DNA from: Clostridia bacterium
GTDB taxonomy: Bacteria > Bacillota > Clostridia > Oscillospirales > Ruminococcaceae
Direction of reading: 5' to 3'
Length of the DNA: 7,553 nt
Assembly (NCBI GenBank): GCA_009177225.1
Contig: WFLZ01000049.1
Coordinates: 26,981-34,533 of the forward strand
Part shown: piece after piece, positions 6,499 to 7,553 of the stretch
Layout of the letters: each line of letters opens with the position of its first letter
Position numbering within the stretch: the stretch's first letter is position 1
Made by a program: the position numbers and the translations under genes
Notes under the pieces: generated by a model
What the model was told of the DNA's origin: nothing
Seen by the model: the letters and a program-made list of their open reading frames with translations, nothing else
The model's database searches: none

Positions 6499-7553
6499 AT
6501 GGATAATAAATCAGCGTTCAATGTAAGTCAGTACGACGACAACGTTCGTAAAGTAATACCATACTATGACGAAATATATAAACAAATTTTCGACATTATA
6601 CATACACATTACGCTCAGGGCGAAAAATATAAAATGCCGTTCAGTATACTTGATACAGGGTGTGGAAGCGGTACATTTGCGGTCATGGCTTATGAAGAAC
6701 TGAATATATCTGAAATGGTATTATGTGACCCGTCTGAAAAAATGTTGTCTGACGCAAGTAATAAACTCCGTGACAAAAATTGTATTTTCAGGTGTATCGG
6801 TTCTGAAAATCTTGACTACACGGAAAAGTTTGATGTTATAGTTGCTATACAGTCTCACCATTATTTCAACCGTGAAATGCGTGAACGTGCGGTTATGAAC
6901 TGTTTCAAGGCACTGAAATCCGGCGGTATATTCATATATACGGAAAATACAGCACCATTTTCCGAAACCAGTAAAAATATTGTTCTTAAAAGAGTTGAGA
7001 ATTACGGAATAAATGCAGGACGTACAAATGAAGAAGTTGTTTCACATTCAGAAAGATACAACACAGAATATTTTCCGCTGAATATTTCTGAACACCTTGA
7101 ACTGCTCAAAAAAACAGGCTTTGAAACGTCGGAAATCTTCTGGCACTCATATATGCAGAGCGGATTTTATGCAGTAAAGTCAAACTATTACACGGTCGAT
7201 AACGCAAAGGTATATTATGAATATGACGAGGACGAACAAGGTTATTTTCTTGAATATATAGAGGGTAAAACAGATAATTTCATAATTCCTGACAAGATAA
7301 ACGGTATTGATGTAAAGGGGTTTGGTGACATTGAGGATTTTAATGACAGAATTGGTGACAGGATTACAATAAATGCAGACAACAAGTATTTTGCATTGGT
7401 TGATGATGTGCTTTTTTCAGGTGACGGTACAGAACTTTACATATATATGCAGAAAAAGAAAGACGAAAGTTATATAATTCCGTCGGGCGTGAAAAATATT
7501 GCCCCAGATGCTTTTACCTGTGCCAAACTCAAAAATATTGTTATTTCCGAAGG
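6499..7553 (+). CDS. SAM-dependent methyltransferase fused to a BspA-type LRR domain (3' end missing)
   Basis: The frame runs unbroken for 351 codons to the window edge, so the C-terminus is unseen. Residues 1 to about 226 form a class I methyltransferase: motif I LDTGCGSG (51-58) for SAM binding, acidic D77 in LCDPS at the end of strand two, VIVAIQSHHYF (113-123) at the motif IV position, LKSGGIFIYTEN (139-150) and a closing FYAVK strand. From about 232 the sequence changes to BspA/LRR_5 style: YYEYDEDEQGYF, IIPDKINGIDVKGFGD, then YFALVDDVLFSGDGTEL (297-313), SYIIPSGVKNIAPDAF (324-339) and a CAKLKNIVIS repeat. LRR proteins of this type are usually secreted; this one has no signal peptide and should be cytoplasmic. 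The ATG is the first possible start after the in-frame TAG at 6484; its ribosome binding site is weak (CGGA, 8 bases away). The methylated substrate is unknown; the LRR part may bind a protein partner. Confidence 0.88.
   Translation, partial: MDNKSAFNVSQYDDNVRKVIPYYDEIYKQIFDIIHTHYAQGEKYKMPFSILDTGCGSGTFAVMAYEELNISEMVLCDPSEKMLSDASNKLRDKNCIFRCIGSENLDYTEKFDVIVAIQSHHYFNREMRERAVMNCFKALKSGGIFIYTENTAPFSETSKNIVLKRVENYGINAGRTNEEVVSHSERYNTEYFPLNISEHLELLKKTGFETSEIFWHSYMQSGFYAVKSNYYTVDNAKVYYEYDEDEQGYFLEYIEGKTDNFIIPDKINGIDVKGFGDIEDFNDRIGDRITINADNKYFALVDDVLFSGDGTELYIYMQKKKDESYIIPSGVKNIAPDAFTCAKLKNIVISE

Noticed and set aside
6458..6526. 22-codon leader peptide overlapping the methyltransferase start
   Set aside because: No good ribosome binding site is present (GGAG only 3 bases from the second ATG) and the residue content shows no attenuation pattern.

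Overview
The window looks like chromosomal DNA of a cellulosome-producing Ruminococcus (Oscillospiraceae, Bacillota). The main evidence is a secreted family-5 glycoside hydrolase with a Thr/Ser-rich linker and a C-terminal type I dockerin of the long-spacer kind seen in R. flavefaciens and R. champanellensis. Clostridial-type lysyl-tRNA synthetase motifs, AT-rich DNA, strong AGGAG-type ribosome binding sites and near-consensus sigma-A promoters agree. The species cannot be fixed from the sequence alone.

Left part (1-2213, + strand): the 3' four-fifths of lysS, a hairpin, then a gene of unknown function for a protein with an N-terminal cytoplasmic coiled coil, one membrane span and an outside domain. 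A 15-bp bidirectional terminator (2177-2213) separates it from the convergent cellulase gene.

Middle part (2225-5599, - strand): a two-gene operon of a three-span small membrane protein and a NahK-like phosphotransferase, with a TTGACA-N17-TAAAAT promoter. It runs toward the dockerin-bearing GH5 cellulase, which has its own TTGACT-N17-TAAAAT promoter and a perfect inverted repeat just after the predicted transcription start. The kinase appears to begin at an AUU codon that overlaps the upstream stop codon. The only canonical start (TTG) would remove conserved N-terminal sequence.

Right part (5600-7553, + strand): a 468-bp stretch without an intact gene carries a 19-bp palindrome, a textbook promoter (TTGACA-N17-TATAAT with extended -10), a short fragment resembling IS605-type TnpB, and a fragment resembling the extreme C-terminus of a type I restriction HsdS subunit. 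This reads as an insertion and decay scar. Downstream are a small SseB-like protein and an open frame, cut by the window end, that joins a class I SAM-dependent methyltransferase to the start of a BspA-type leucine-rich-repeat domain.

The most unusual items are the methyltransferase-LRR fusion, the probable AUU start of the kinase, and the TnpB/HsdS remnants under a perfect promoter. No tRNA, rRNA, CRISPR array or intact mobile element was seen.
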